A model generated the notes under the pieces. The model was not told the origin of the DNA and made no database searches. It worked only from the letters and a program-made list of their open reading frames with translations. The position numbers and the translations under genes were made by a program. This document shows positions 51,869 through 59,938 of a stretch of 64,000 nucleotides of DNA, piece by piece. Numbering within the stretch: the first letter of the stretch is position 1; each line of letters opens with the position of its first letter. The stretch spans positions 41,395-105,394 of the forward strand of contig DASQSE010000048.1 in assembly GCA_035642535.1 (NCBI GenBank), given 5' to 3'. This DNA comes from Jatrophihabitans sp035642535 (GTDB lineage: Bacteria; Actinomycetota; Actinomycetes; Mycobacteriales; Jatrophihabitantaceae).

Positions 51869-52354
51869 CTACCCGCGTGATTTCTTCAGATAGTCGACCG
51901 TCTCTTTGGTTGTCGTCATGGTCCGCTCCGGTGCCCTGACCCGCTTGACCTGCTTGACGCCGAGCAGGGCGAACACCCCGACAAGGACGAGCTGGAAGCC
52001 GAACACGACGAGGAACGCCAGCCAGCGATCGAGGCCCGCCGCGGCCAGGCCCTCGGCAAGGGCGAAGAAGCCGAACGTCAGCGAGAACACCAGCACCGCG
52101 CCTGCCCCGGCGAACAGCCCCGCGCCCGAGCCCGCGTTCTTGAACGACGAGCGCAGCTCCAGTTTCGCGAGCTCGATCTCGCTGTGGACGAGCGTCGACA
52201 GGTGGGCGGACGCCTCGGAGACCAGCTGGCCGACGCTGGGCTCCGCGGCGTGCTTGGGGCTCGCGGACGCCTCGGCCGATACCGTCGGCGCAGCGTCCTC
52301 CGCCGGCCGCGGCCGCGGAGCTGGTTTCGGGCCCGCGCTCGAGCCATCGGTCAC
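51869..52354 (-). CDS. Phage holin family / DUF1469 membrane protein
   Basis: A 161-residue protein with an Ala/Pro-rich basic N-terminal segment (about 60 residues), then 'LVSEASAHLSTLVHSEIELA' leading into two membrane helices ('AGLFAGAGAVLVFSLTFGFF' and 'WLAFLVVFGFQLVLVGVFAL'), the Phage_holin_3_6 (YqjE-like) arrangement. GTG at 52354 has AAGGAG 7 nt upstream; the frame before it is not used. It ends 8 bp before the start of the EphE-type gene and is probably co-transcribed with it. Function unknown; relatives are common beside the MarP/EphE cluster in actinobacteria. Confidence 0.78.
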   Translation of the reverse strand: MTDGSSAGPKPAPRPRPAEDAAPTVSAEASASPKHAAEPSVGQLVSEASAHLSTLVHSEIELAKLELRSSFKNAGSGAGLFAGAGAVLVFSLTFGFFALAEGLAAAGLDRWLAFLVVFGFQLVLVGVFALLGVKQVKRVRAPERTMTTTKETVDYLKKSRG

Positions 52355-52445
52355 AGGTCGGCTCCTTCGTCGACGCTTGGCTGCGCCATCATTGCAGCCC
52401 CTGGGCGTGCGCCGCATGCAGGCATGCCGCGGCTAGCCTCTGCGC

Positions 52446-53180
52446 GTGACTGATCCGTTGGCGCCATTGCTCGATCTTGCGGGTGTCGCGGACGCGGTGG
52501 CGAGGACGCGCGCGGCCGTGGACGCGTTGCTCGGCAACCGCGTGCTGCGCCGTCGCTCGGCCGACGTGTCCGCCGAGTCGGCGCTGCGCGGAGCGTGGGC
52601 CTCGGCAGCGCTGGCCGGGCGGAATGTGGACCTCGCCGACGTGCGGGCCGGGCAGGCGGCCGACGATCCGGTCGTGCAGGGTGCGCTGCGGGCGCAGTCG
52701 GCGATCGGCTCGCTCGCGGACACCTGGACGCGCGCGCCACGACAGGCGCTGGCCCGGCTGCACGCGCTGGCGGCGGCCGATCTGGCGGTCGTCGATGACC
52801 TCGGCAGACCGCGGCCGGGCACCGCAGACCGGCTGGACATGCTGACCGCGGTCCTCGGTGCGACTTCAGCACCAGCCGTCGTCGTCGCGGGGATCGTGCA
52901 TGGCGAATTGCTCGGGCGGGACGCGTTCCCGCCCGTGTCCGGGGTCGTCGCGCGGGCCGCGGTGCGGCTGACGCTCGTCGAGCGCGGCCTCGACCCGAAG
53001 TCGCTCGTCGTCGTCGAGGTCGGGCATCAGGAGTTGGCCGCGGCCTACGACGAAGCGCTCGGAGCGTATCGAGGAGGCGAGCCGACCGGCATCGCGACGT
53101 GGCTCGTCCACTGCGCCGACGCAGTCGTGGCAGGTGCGCGAGAAGCGACGGCGATCTGCGAGGCAATGGGTCGGGGCTGA
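52446..53180 (+). CDS. Fic/Fido-domain-like protein with degenerate Fic motif
   Basis: A 244-residue protein. The central 'VVVAGIVHGELLGRDAFPPV', followed by SGVVARAAVRLTLVERG, resembles the Fido fold: canonical Fic is HPFxDGNGRxxR, but the catalytic His is missing and the loop reads AFPPVSGVVARAAVR. So AMP transfer is unlikely. Actinobacterial copies near serB/ssd are annotated oxidoreductase or hypothetical. GTG start at 52446. Followed by a strong hairpin (53189-53217). Role not known. Confidence 0.65.
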   Translation: MTDPLAPLLDLAGVADAVARTRAAVDALLGNRVLRRRSADVSAESALRGAWASAALAGRNVDLADVRAGQAADDPVVQGALRAQSAIGSLADTWTRAPRQALARLHALAAADLAVVDDLGRPRPGTADRLDMLTAVLGATSAPAVVVAGIVHGELLGRDAFPPVSGVVARAAVRLTLVERGLDPKSLVVVEVGHQELAAAYDEALGAYRGGEPTGIATWLVHCADAVVAGAREATAICEAMGRG

Positions 53181-53188
53181 CACAGGGC

Positions 53189-53217
53189 GACGGCGCCGCG
53201 AGTGACGCGGCGCCGTC
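53189..53217. terminator. GC-rich hairpin, probable terminator after the Fido-like gene
   Basis: GACGGCGCCGCG and CGCGGCGCCGTC pair perfectly over 12 bp around the 5-nt loop AGTGA. The hairpin is 9 bp after the TGA stop. There is no T-tract, which is common for actinobacterial terminators. Confidence 0.72.
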
Positions 53218-53498
53218 GTCGTGGCGCGGACCGGTGGGTTACCAAGCGTGCCCTGCGTAGATGTCAAACGCAGCCCACGACACCCAGTTGGATGCCGCGT
53301 TGCCGCGCGACTCACCTGTTGCGTGGTGGGTTCGCCGCGTGGGTGCCCGCCCTGTCCGTGCGGGACGGCGTCCGGTGGGGGCTGGACCGCCATTCGCGTC
53401 CGTCGTCCGTACCGTCATTGGACCCCTCGCGGAGCCAGGGCGCAAGAGGCCAACGGCGTGTCAGCCGCGACGGCTCACGCCGATCTTGCGCGGCACGT
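53218..53498. other. Non-coding or decayed spacer between the Fido-like gene and the HAD phosphatase
   Basis: About 280 bp without a convincing gene. A minus-strand frame (53239-53445, 68 residues) ends in a plausible-looking 'SNWVSWAAFDIYAGHAW', but it lacks a ribosome site and the rest is Arg/Pro/Thr-rich, as expected for a chance frame in GC-rich DNA. In M. tuberculosis acetyl-CoA synthetase and other genes lie here, as I recall, so this may be the scar of gene loss. No RNA gene seen. Confidence 0.4.
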
Positions 53499-54359
53499 TC
53501 AGGCTTTCGTCGCGCGGCGCTTGGAGGCGTACCAGACGATGCCGGCGGCGGCCACGCCCGCGCCGACCACGGTCGCGGAGACGACCGGATGATCAGGACG
53601 TATCCCGGCCAGCCGCTCGCGCAGCGGCACGGCGTTCGAGAAGGTCAGCTGCGGCCAACCTCGCTCGTTGGCGATCTTGCGCAATGCGCGATCGGCGTTC
53701 ACCACGTACGGGTGTCCGACGGCCTCCAGCATCGGGACGTCGGTGACGGAGTCCGAGTACGCGTAGCTGTGGACGAGCTCGTAGCCGCGACGCTCGGCCA
53801 ACTGGATGACGGCGAGCGCCTTCTCCGGACCGTATGCGTACTGCTCGATCTCGCCTGTGTACTTGCCGTCGGCGACCACCATGCGCGTCGCGATGACCTC
53901 GTCCGCGCCGAGCATCGCGCCGATCGGCGCGACCACCTCGTCGCCCGACGTGCTGACGATGACCACCTCGCGGCCGGCGGCCTTGTGCATCGCGATCAGC
54001 TCGACGGCCTCGTCGTAGACGATCGGGTCGATGATGTCGTGCAGCGTTTCGGAGACGATCTCCCGCACCTGCGCGACGTCCCAACCGGTGCACATGCTGG
54101 TCAGGTAGGCGCGCATCCGCTCGATCTGGTCGTGGTCGGCGCCGGCGAGGGCGAACACGAACTGCGCGTACGCGCTGCGCAGCACGGCGCGCCGGTTGAT
54201 CAATCCGCCCTGGTAGAACGGCCGGCCGAACGCAAGCACGCTGGACTTGGCGATGATCGTCTTGTCGAGGTCGAAAAACGCCGCGGTGCGCTCCGGAGCC
54301 ACGTTGCTGAGGATACGGACGTGCGCCGCGCTGTCGCGCCGTGTGTTGCGGCCTGTCAA
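53499..54359 (-). CDS. HAD-IB family phosphatase (SerB-like, Rv3661-type)
   Basis: A 286-residue HAD-superfamily hydrolase. Motif I is 'TAAFFDLDKTIIAKSS' (DxDxT), motif II is in 'EVVIVSTSGDE' and the motif III/IV Asps are in 'YAYSDSVTDVPMLEAVGHP'. A C-terminal membrane helix ('VSATVVGAGVAAAGIVWYAS') anchors it. Its length and overall plan match the M. tuberculosis Rv3661 protein. TTG start at 54359 fits that length; a GTG at 54302 is possible. It is divergent from ssd. Probable phosphoserine- or lysophosphatidate-type phosphatase. Confidence 0.85.
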   Translation of the reverse strand: MTGRNTRRDSAAHVRILSNVAPERTAAFFDLDKTIIAKSSVLAFGRPFYQGGLINRRAVLRSAYAQFVFALAGADHDQIERMRAYLTSMCTGWDVAQVREIVSETLHDIIDPIVYDEAVELIAMHKAAGREVVIVSTSGDEVVAPIGAMLGADEVIATRMVVADGKYTGEIEQYAYGPEKALAVIQLAERRGYELVHSYAYSDSVTDVPMLEAVGHPYVVNADRALRKIANERGWPQLTFSNAVPLRERLAGIRPDHPVVSATVVGAGVAAAGIVWYASKRRATKA

Positions 54360-54441
54360 ATCGGCCGTCCACAGCCGCGCCGTCGTCCACAGATGCGGTC
54401 ACGGTGCCGCGCGCGACGCTCGTCCCGGGTTCGGTGGAGCC

Positions 54442-55125
54442 ATGGGATGCGTCGTGGGAGTCGTGGGCGGTAGCGGCGGAGTCGGCACCTCGTCCTTCGC
54501 TGCCGTGCTCGCCGCGGTAGCGGGTGCGGCGGTGCTGGTCGATCTGGACGTCACCGGCGGCGGCATCGACGTGATGCTCGGCGTCGAATCGGCGCCGGGC
54601 GCACGATGGTCGGGCTTGCGGGTGGCGGGCGGACGCCTCGACGCGGCGGCGCTGGTCGACGGGCTGCCGCGCTGGGGCGCGGTCGCGGTGCTCGGTGCGG
54701 ATGTGGCCGAACTCGATCCGGGTGCGGTGGCGCAAGTGCTGCGGGCCGCGAGCCAGGCCGGGCCGGTGATCGTCGATCTGCCCCGCGGCGCCTGCGCCGA
54801 GCGTGCGGCTGCGCTGCTGCACTGCGATCTGGTAGTCATCGTCGCCCGCTCGGACGTGGCCGGACTGGTCGCCGCACACGCGCTCGCGAGCGCGCTGCCC
54901 GAGCTACCGACCGGCCTCGTGGCGCGGCGCGGAGAGGTCGCGGCGGAGGATGTCGCGGCGCTGGTTGGCTGTCCACTGCTCGGCGAGTTGCCCGCGCTCG
55001 GCAGTTCGCGCGCAGAGTTGCATCCGCACCGGCTGCCGCGCGGGGCGGTCCGGGTCGCGGCCGGTGTGCTTAGCGGTCTGCGCGCGGTCGGCGGCGGCGC
55101 CCGGCACGTCGCGCCGGCGGCCTGA
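54442..55125 (+). CDS. ssd: Septum-site-determining/CpaE-like ATPase (Ssd), N-terminally short
   Basis: A 227-residue MinD/CpaE-like P-loop protein. The deviant Walker A is 'GGSGGVGTSSFAAVLAA', where the MinD signature Lys is missing (GGSGGVGTS, not KGGVGKT), as in mycobacterial Ssd. 'AAVLVDLDVTGGGIDVML' is the Walker A' follow-on. Only the ATPase part is present; Ssd of M. tuberculosis (Rv3660c) has an N-terminal receiver-like domain of about 120 residues that is absent here. The ATG has GGTGGAG just upstream. Ends next to the tadA start. Roles: division-site or pilus-machine placement. Confidence 0.8.
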   Translation: MGCVVGVVGGSGGVGTSSFAAVLAAVAGAAVLVDLDVTGGGIDVMLGVESAPGARWSGLRVAGGRLDAAALVDGLPRWGAVAVLGADVAELDPGAVAQVLRAASQAGPVIVDLPRGACAERAAALLHCDLVVIVARSDVAGLVAAHALASALPELPTGLVARRGEVAAEDVAALVGCPLLGELPALGSSRAELHPHRLPRGAVRVAAGVLSGLRAVGGGARHVAPAA

Positions 55126-56259
55126 GTGGCGACCCGGGAACTGGTCGAGCGGGTAAGGCGCCGACTCGCCGACGAGCCCGCTCGGCTGGACGACCTCCTG
55201 CGTGCCGAGTTCGGCGGCATTGTCGATGACGTCGCGTTCGACGCGCTGCGCCGCGATGTCGAGGCGGAGTTGCACGGCGCCGGGGCGCTCGAGCCGTTGC
55301 TCGCGACGCCCGGCGTGACGGACGTGCTGGTGAACGGCCCGCGCGACGTGTGGCTCGACCGGGGCCGCGGCCTCGAACGCGCACCGGTGACCTTCGACGA
55401 CGACGCGGCGGTGCGGCGCCTCGCGCAGCGACTGGCCACGAGCGCCGGAGCTCGACTCGATGACGCATTGCCTTACGCGGATGCCGTGCTCGGCGACGGC
55501 ACCCGCCTGCACGCGGTGCTCCCGCCGTTGGTCGAACACCCGACGATCTCGCTGCGTGTCCTGGCGCGCCGGCGGCTCGACCTCGGCGCCCTGGTGGCCG
55601 GCGGCGCGGTGCCCGTCGAAATCGCCGAAGTGTTGCGTGGGGTGATCGCCGCGCGCCTGGCGTTCATCGTCAGCGGCGGAACGGGCACAGGGAAGACAAC
55701 GCTGTTGGGCGCCATGCTCGGCACCGTTCCGGCCGGCGAACGCATCTTGCTCATCGAGGATGCTGCGGAGCTGCACGTCGCGCATCCGCACGTCGTGCGG
55801 CTCGTGCCGCGCGGCGTGAACGTCGAAGGCGCCGGCGCGGTGGGCCAACGTGAGCTGGTGCGGCAGGCACTGCGGATGCGCCCTGACCGACTCGTGGTCG
55901 GCGAGTTCCGCGGCGCCGAGATGCTCGAGCTGATCGTCGCGCTGAACACCGGTCACGAGGGCGGTGCGGCGACGCTGCACGCCAACTCTGCGGCGGACGT
56001 CCCGGCCCGGTTCACGGCACTGGGCGCGTTGGGCGGGCTGCCGGCCGCTGCGGTGACGAGCCTGGTGGCCAGTGCGATCGACGTCGTCGTTCATCTGCGC
56101 CGCGGCTCGGACGGGCAGCGCGTGGTTTCCGAGATCGGCCTGCTCAGCAGGGTCGTGGACGAGCTCGTCGTCGAGCCGGCTTGGTCGATGCAGGACGGCG
56201 GGTGTGCGGGTTGGCCGCAACTTTGCGAACTGGTGCAGCGACGCGGTGGCGGGTTGTGA
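55126..56259 (+). CDS. tadA: TadA type II/IV secretion ATPase
   Basis: A 377-residue GspE/TadA ATPase. The N-terminal domain contains 'LLATPGVTDVLVNGPRDVWL'; Walker A is 'SGGTGTGKTTLLGAM' (about 184-193); the Asp box and Walker B-like 'RILLIEDAAELHVAHP' and the His box 'ALNTGHEGGAATLHANS' follow. It drives assembly of the Flp/tad pilus or secretion. GTG at 55126 immediately follows the ssd stop. The adjacent tadB overlaps by 4 bp. Matches Rv3659c. Confidence 0.88.
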   Translation: MATRELVERVRRRLADEPARLDDLLRAEFGGIVDDVAFDALRRDVEAELHGAGALEPLLATPGVTDVLVNGPRDVWLDRGRGLERAPVTFDDDAAVRRLAQRLATSAGARLDDALPYADAVLGDGTRLHAVLPPLVEHPTISLRVLARRRLDLGALVAGGAVPVEIAEVLRGVIAARLAFIVSGGTGTGKTTLLGAMLGTVPAGERILLIEDAAELHVAHPHVVRLVPRGVNVEGAGAVGQRELVRQALRMRPDRLVVGEFRGAEMLELIVALNTGHEGGAATLHANSAADVPARFTALGALGGLPAAAVTSLVASAIDVVVHLRRGSDGQRVVSEIGLLSRVVDELVVEPAWSMQDGGCAGWPQLCELVQRRGGGL

Positions 56260-57080
56260 CTCCGCTCGGGTGGCTGGCGGTCGGTGCGGCCGCGACGCTC
56301 GTGCCGGCGCCTGGCCAGGCGGCGCTGCGGGTCGACACGCTGACTGGGCTCGGTCGGCTCGACAAGGCTGAGACGCGGCGTCACGAGCCGGTCGAGCGCT
56401 GGGCGCGGTCACTGGCCCGGCCGGCAGTCGTCCGGCTCGTGCTGTCAGGTGTCATCGGCGCTGTGGCGCTGATCGGTGGGATCCCGCTCGGCGTCGCAAG
56501 TGCGGCAGTGGCTGGGACGGGGTGGGCCGCGGTGCGGGACTCCGCGCGCCGCAAACAGTCGACGGGGCAACGCGGCGAGCTGCTCGCCGGGCTGCGCATG
56601 CTGATCGGCGAGTTGGAGGCAGGCGCTCGCCCGCCGGCCGCGCTCGCAGCGTCAGCCGAGGCGGCTCCTGCGTATGCCGCGGTGTTCGCTGCCGCCGCAG
56701 CCGCGGCCGACACCGGCGATGCGGGCAGCGTGCTCGCCGCCGAGCCTCGCACCCGCGCCATCGGGCTGGCCTGGCAGCTCGGCGAGCGCGCGGGTACCGA
56801 GCTCACCGGCGTGTTGGCGCGCGTCGCGCGCGACCTCGCGGCAGAGGACGAGCAGCGGCGTAGCGTCGCGATTGCGTTGGCCGGTCCGCGTGCGTCGGCG
56901 ACCGTGCTGGCCGGGTTGCCGGCGCTCGGCCTCGCGCTCGGCACCGCGATGGGTGCGCGGCCGTGGGACTTCCTGGTGAGCGCCGGCGCCGGGCAAGTGG
57001 TGTGCTGCACCGGCGTGCTGCTCGACGTTGCCGGGCTGTGGTGGATGCGCCGGATCCTGGCCCGGGCGGAGATGTCATGA
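56256..57080 (+). CDS. tadB: TadB-like type II secretion system F domain protein
   Basis: A 274-residue membrane protein with the T2SSF domain ('RGELLAGLRMLIGELEAGAR', 'AWQLGERAGTELTGVLARVA', 'LAAEDEQRRSVAIALAGPRA'). Hydrophobic helices lie at the N-terminus and C-terminal third. GTG at 56256 shares the tadA stop (GTGA); it is short for TadB, with no long N-terminal part. It forms the inner-membrane platform for TadA. Corresponds to Rv3658c. Confidence 0.84.
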   Translation: MTPLGWLAVGAAATLVPAPGQAALRVDTLTGLGRLDKAETRRHEPVERWARSLARPAVVRLVLSGVIGAVALIGGIPLGVASAAVAGTGWAAVRDSARRKQSTGQRGELLAGLRMLIGELEAGARPPAALAASAEAAPAYAAVFAAAAAAADTGDAGSVLAAEPRTRAIGLAWQLGERAGTELTGVLARVARDLAAEDEQRRSVAIALAGPRASATVLAGLPALGLALGTAMGARPWDFLVSAGAGQVVCCTGVLLDVAGLWWMRRILARAEMS

Positions 57081-57802
57081 CGTCGATTGCTTTCGCCCTG
57101 GTCGCACTTGCCGTATTGGTGGCGCCGGCGTGGCGGGTGCGCGCGGTGCCGGGTCGTCGCTCGGGCGAGGGAGCTGGGGAGCGTGCCGCCGCGGCCACAC
57201 GGCGCGCGGCCGCGCTGCCCGTCGCCGGTGCGGTATCGGCTGCGGGCGCGTCCTTGCTGGCGCTCGGACCAGGAGCCGGGGCGGCAGCCGCGGCGGTGAC
57301 AGCGCCGCTCGCCGGGCTCGTGGTGCGCTGGCTCCAGCGCCGCCCGCCGCGGATCGAGCCGGACGGCACCTTGCCGCTCGTCCTCGATCTGACGGCCGCC
57401 GGGCTGCGCAGCGGACGGCCGCTCGCCGAGGCGGTCGAGCTCGCCGCCCGCGCCGGATCCCCTGCCGTCGCCACGGCGCTCCGCCGGGTCGCCACGCTGG
57501 CGAGGCTGGGCGCTGACCCCGAGCAGGCGTGGGCCGCCGTGCCGCGTGCCGGTCCGCTCGCCGAGTTGGCCAGGGTCGCGGTTCGCAGCGCGGCGAGTGG
57601 GCTGAAACTGGCCTCCGGGCTCGAGCGGTTGGCGGCCGAGATGCGTGCCGAGCGGGCGGCGGCGGCCGCGGTACGTGCGCAGCGAGCGGGCGTCACCGCG
57701 ATGGCACCGCTGGCGGCGTGCTTCCTCCCGTCCTTCGTCTGTCTCGGGATCGTCCCCGTCCTGGTCGGCGTCGCTCGCAACACTTTCAGCGTCCTGAACT
57801 AA
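57077..57802 (+). CDS. tadC: TadC-like type II secretion system F domain protein
   Basis: A 241-residue membrane protein with an N-terminal helix, a T2SSF core ('GTLPLVLDLTAAGLRSGRPL', 'VAVRSAASGLKLASGLERLA') and a C-terminal membrane helix 'TAMAPLAACFLPSFVCLGIV'. ATG at 57077 shares the tadB stop (ATGA). It forms the platform with TadB. In mycobacteria the next genes encode Flp-type pilin and TadE-like proteins; none are present here. Its TAA stop lies in a 12-bp palindrome. Confidence 0.84.
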   Translation: MTSIAFALVALAVLVAPAWRVRAVPGRRSGEGAGERAAAATRRAAALPVAGAVSAAGASLLALGPGAGAAAAAVTAPLAGLVVRWLQRRPPRIEPDGTLPLVLDLTAAGLRSGRPLAEAVELAARAGSPAVATALRRVATLARLGADPEQAWAAVPRAGPLAELARVAVRSAASGLKLASGLERLAAEMRAERAAAAAVRAQRAGVTAMAPLAACFLPSFVCLGIVPVLVGVARNTFSVLN

Positions 57803-57917
57803 GGCGCCTTAAGGCCTTAGCGGGTGTCCTACTCGTGGGCCGGGTGCCTTAGTCGGTGCGATCCGGTTGATGGCCCACGGCCGTAGGCAAAGTCCCGATG
57901 TGGCGGGTCGGGCCTTA
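57800..57917. promoter_or_regulatory. Overlapping palindromes and four GCCTTA half-sites downstream of tadC
   Basis: TAAGGCGCCTTA (57800-57811) and TAAGGCCTTA (57810-57819) are perfect palindromes that overlap by two bases at the tadC stop codon. Two more GCCTTA words follow at 57846-57851 and 57912-57917. They precede the gene for the basic 87-residue protein. This may be a regulator binding array or, for the first palindromes, part of a terminator. Confidence 0.45.
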
Positions 57918-57962
57918 CGACGAAAGTCATTGGTGTCGAAAACGAGAGCTTCGGAGGACACC

Positions 57963-58226
57963 ATGAACGCCTACATCGCCGACCAGATCGCGCGAGAGCA
58001 CAACAACCGGCTGCTGAGCGACGCCAAGGCCGCCCGCCGCGCGCGCCGCGCCAACCGGTCCCGCCGGGCCGCTGCCACCACGACTCGCTCACGCGCCTCG
58101 TCGAACGAGTCCCGCAGCACCGCCGACCGCTCCCGGCCCGCCACCCAGCCGGGTGCGGCGGCGGCACACCTCGTCGCGCGGCCGGTCACCGCATTCCGCT
58201 CCTGGCTGCTCGCCGGCCAGCTCTGA
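57963..58226 (+). CDS. Small basic Arg-rich protein
   Basis: An 87-residue protein, MNAYIADQIAREHNNRLLSD then an Arg/Ala/Ser-rich region ending in 'VTAFRSWLLAGQL'. GGAGG lies 6 nt upstream of the ATG. Such short basic proteins with an amphipathic N-terminus occur widely in actinobacteria with unknown function; the C-terminal hydrophobic tip could touch the membrane. It is where a pilin gene would be in a standard tad cluster, but it lacks a pilin signal or a type IV pilin helix. Confidence 0.62.
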   Translation: MNAYIADQIAREHNNRLLSDAKAARRARRANRSRRAAATTTRSRASSNESRSTADRSRPATQPGAAAAHLVARPVTAFRSWLLAGQL

Positions 58227-58267
58227 CACCCGTACCAACACACCCTGGAGTTACCCCTATGCGCGCG

Positions 58268-58906
58268 CTAAGCCTGGCTCACCACGTGATCGGCCACCAG
58301 CACGAACAGGTCCGTCGACCGCTCGATGAGCACGTCGCGCGTGATTCGCAGATCGCCCCGAAGCCACGCCGTCATCGTCTCCGCAAGCCCGCCGAGTAGA
58401 TGCGCCGCCGCGAATTCTCCCCAGGGCCCGATGCGCAGCGCGGTCGCGGCCCCGTAGAACTGCTGCGCCTGCCCTACGATCAGGGCCGTCAGGGTCCGCG
58501 CCACCTCCGCTCGCCGCGCGTTCAGTACCGGCGCGGCGAGCGGTTCGACGAACACCACCCGTGTCTTGCGTGAGTCGTCGGTGAGCATTTCGACAGCCGC
58601 CGCGATGGCGGCTCGCGCCTTTCCCCGGATCTCGTCCGGCGCCGCCGCGACGGCGGTGACGATAGCCGCGCTCAGCTCACCGGTCACTGCGTCGTAGACG
58701 GCGACCACGACGTCCTGCGTGGTCCCGAAGCTCTCGTAGAAATACCGCTCGTTGAGTCCGGCCCGGGCGCAGAGCCCGGAGACCGTGAGCCGGGCGTGTC
58801 CGTGGGTGCCGATGATGTCCAGCCCGGCCGCGAGCAGCGCAGCGCGGCGCTGGGCCTGCCGCTGTTCCGCCGGCACTCCGCCGTACGCCCGGTTCGTAGC
58901 CACCAC
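58268..58906 (-). CDS. TetR-family transcriptional regulator
   Basis: About 212 residues. The TetR helix-turn-helix is 'RLTVSGLCARAGLNERYFYE', preceded by 'RRAALLAAGLDIIGTHGHA'. The C-terminal ligand-binding part ('MLTDDSRKTRVVFVEPLAAP') is the usual variable region. The GTG start at 58906 or the next at 58903 are close to a GGAGG; the much longer upstream frame is not used because it would run across the divergent gene. It lies divergent to an MpaB-like oxygenase, and the spacer has an inverted repeat. It probably represses both. Confidence 0.83.
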   Translation of the reverse strand: MVATNRAYGGVPAEQRQAQRRAALLAAGLDIIGTHGHARLTVSGLCARAGLNERYFYESFGTTQDVVVAVYDAVTGELSAAIVTAVAAAPDEIRGKARAAIAAAVEMLTDDSRKTRVVFVEPLAAPVLNARRAEVARTLTALIVGQAQQFYGAATALRIGPWGEFAAAHLLGGLAETMTAWLRGDLRITRDVLIERSTDLFVLVADHVVSQA

Positions 58907-58913
58907 CTCCGAT

Positions 58914-58993
58914 TCTGGCAGACCGTCTTGCCAGATCCAATGAATCGTTGGATGCTTCGGCCGAGGCGCAATGTGGCGGAGCGTCTTGCCAGA
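58914..58993. promoter_or_regulatory. Candidate TetR operator repeats
   Basis: 58914-58935 is the quasi-palindrome TCTGGCA-N8-TGCCAGA. The 12-mer CGTCTTGCCAGA occurs at 58924-58935 and again at 58982-58993, 58 bp apart. All lie in the spacer between the TetR gene and the divergent oxygenase gene, the usual place for TetR autoregulation sites. Confidence 0.6.
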
Positions 58994-59009
58994 AGCGGAG
59001 GTGGCAGCC

Positions 59010-59933
59010 GTGCCCGGATACTTCTCGGCCGACTCGATCGCCGTCGAGGTGATGAGCAATCGCGCAGTCGGGTTGAGCTACGGGCAGCGCGCGCTGGTCA
59101 TCGGCGCCGTCCATCCGCAACTCGCCGTCGGCACGATCGAAAGCTCGGTGCACCAGGAGACGCCGTACAACCGGCTCATGCTCACCGCCCGGCTCTTCGA
59201 GGCCGTGTTCCTCGGCACCAGGGCCGAGGCCGACCGGGCACTCGAATTCACCCGCCGCATGCACGCCACTGTCGCCGGCATGCTGCCCGACGACGCCGGG
59301 CCGCATTACCCGGCCGGTACGCGCTACAGCGCCTCCGACCCGCACCTGATGTACATGACCATGGCGTTCACCTTCGACTCGGCGCACCACATGCAGAACC
59401 TGCTCGTGCGGCGTCTCTCGCCCGCCGAGAGCGAGCGGATGTGGCAGGACTTCGTGCGCTGGGGCGAACTGTTCGGGATGCCGCGCTCGGCGGCGCCGGC
59501 CAGCTATTCAGAGTTTCGGGCGAGCTTCGACGCGTACCTCGCCTCCGACCGGCCCTATCTCACCGACGATTCGCGCGTCGTCGGCAGCTACCTGGCCGGC
59601 GCCAAGCGCGGCGAGTACGACGTGCCCGTGCCGCTGCGCCCGCTGTTCCGCACCATTGATCTGGTCGTCAAGGGCAGCCTGCCGGTGCGCGTGCGCACGA
59701 TGTACGGCTTCCGGTGGACGCCGGCGCACCAGGCCGCTTTCCGCGCCGCGGTGCACGCGACTCGCGCGCTGTACCTGCAGCCGCCGCGCTTCGTGCCGCG
59801 CCCGCTCGTTCCCGTCCTGCGCGGCTCGAATCAGGGGCCGTTCAAGATCGTCGCGCACACCGAGCGGCGGCAGCTCAAGCGCGGTCGCCGCAGCATGCCC
59901 GAGGCGCTCGCCGCCCGCGCCGCACGCTCCTAA
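59010..59933 (+). CDS. DUF2236/MpaB-like oxygenase family protein
   Basis: A 307-residue DUF2236 protein related to latex-clearing protein and MpaB oxygenases. Conserved residues appear in 'QETPYNRLMLTARLFEAVFL', 'EADRALEFTRRMHATVAGML' (the conserved RxxHxxV) and 'YSASDPHLMYMTMAFTFDSA'. The His in the RRMHATV helix and those in the DPHL/DSAHHM segments could bind heme. GTG at 59010 has GGAG 9 nt upstream. It is divergent from tetR and convergent with the following acyl-CoA dehydrogenase, with two palindromes between. Substrate unknown, likely lipid or isoprenoid. Confidence 0.8.
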   Translation: MPGYFSADSIAVEVMSNRAVGLSYGQRALVIGAVHPQLAVGTIESSVHQETPYNRLMLTARLFEAVFLGTRAEADRALEFTRRMHATVAGMLPDDAGPHYPAGTRYSASDPHLMYMTMAFTFDSAHHMQNLLVRRLSPAESERMWQDFVRWGELFGMPRSAAPASYSEFRASFDAYLASDRPYLTDDSRVVGSYLAGAKRGEYDVPVPLRPLFRTIDLVVKGSLPVRVRTMYGFRWTPAHQAAFRAAVHATRALYLQPPRFVPRPLVPVLRGSNQGPFKIVAHTERRQLKRGRRSMPEALAARAARS

Positions 59934-59938
59934 CCTCC

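Noticed and set aside
53239..53445. 68-residue minus-strand frame as a small gene
   Set aside because: No ribosome site, Arg/Pro/Thr-rich composition and no recognisable family; listed as spacer only.
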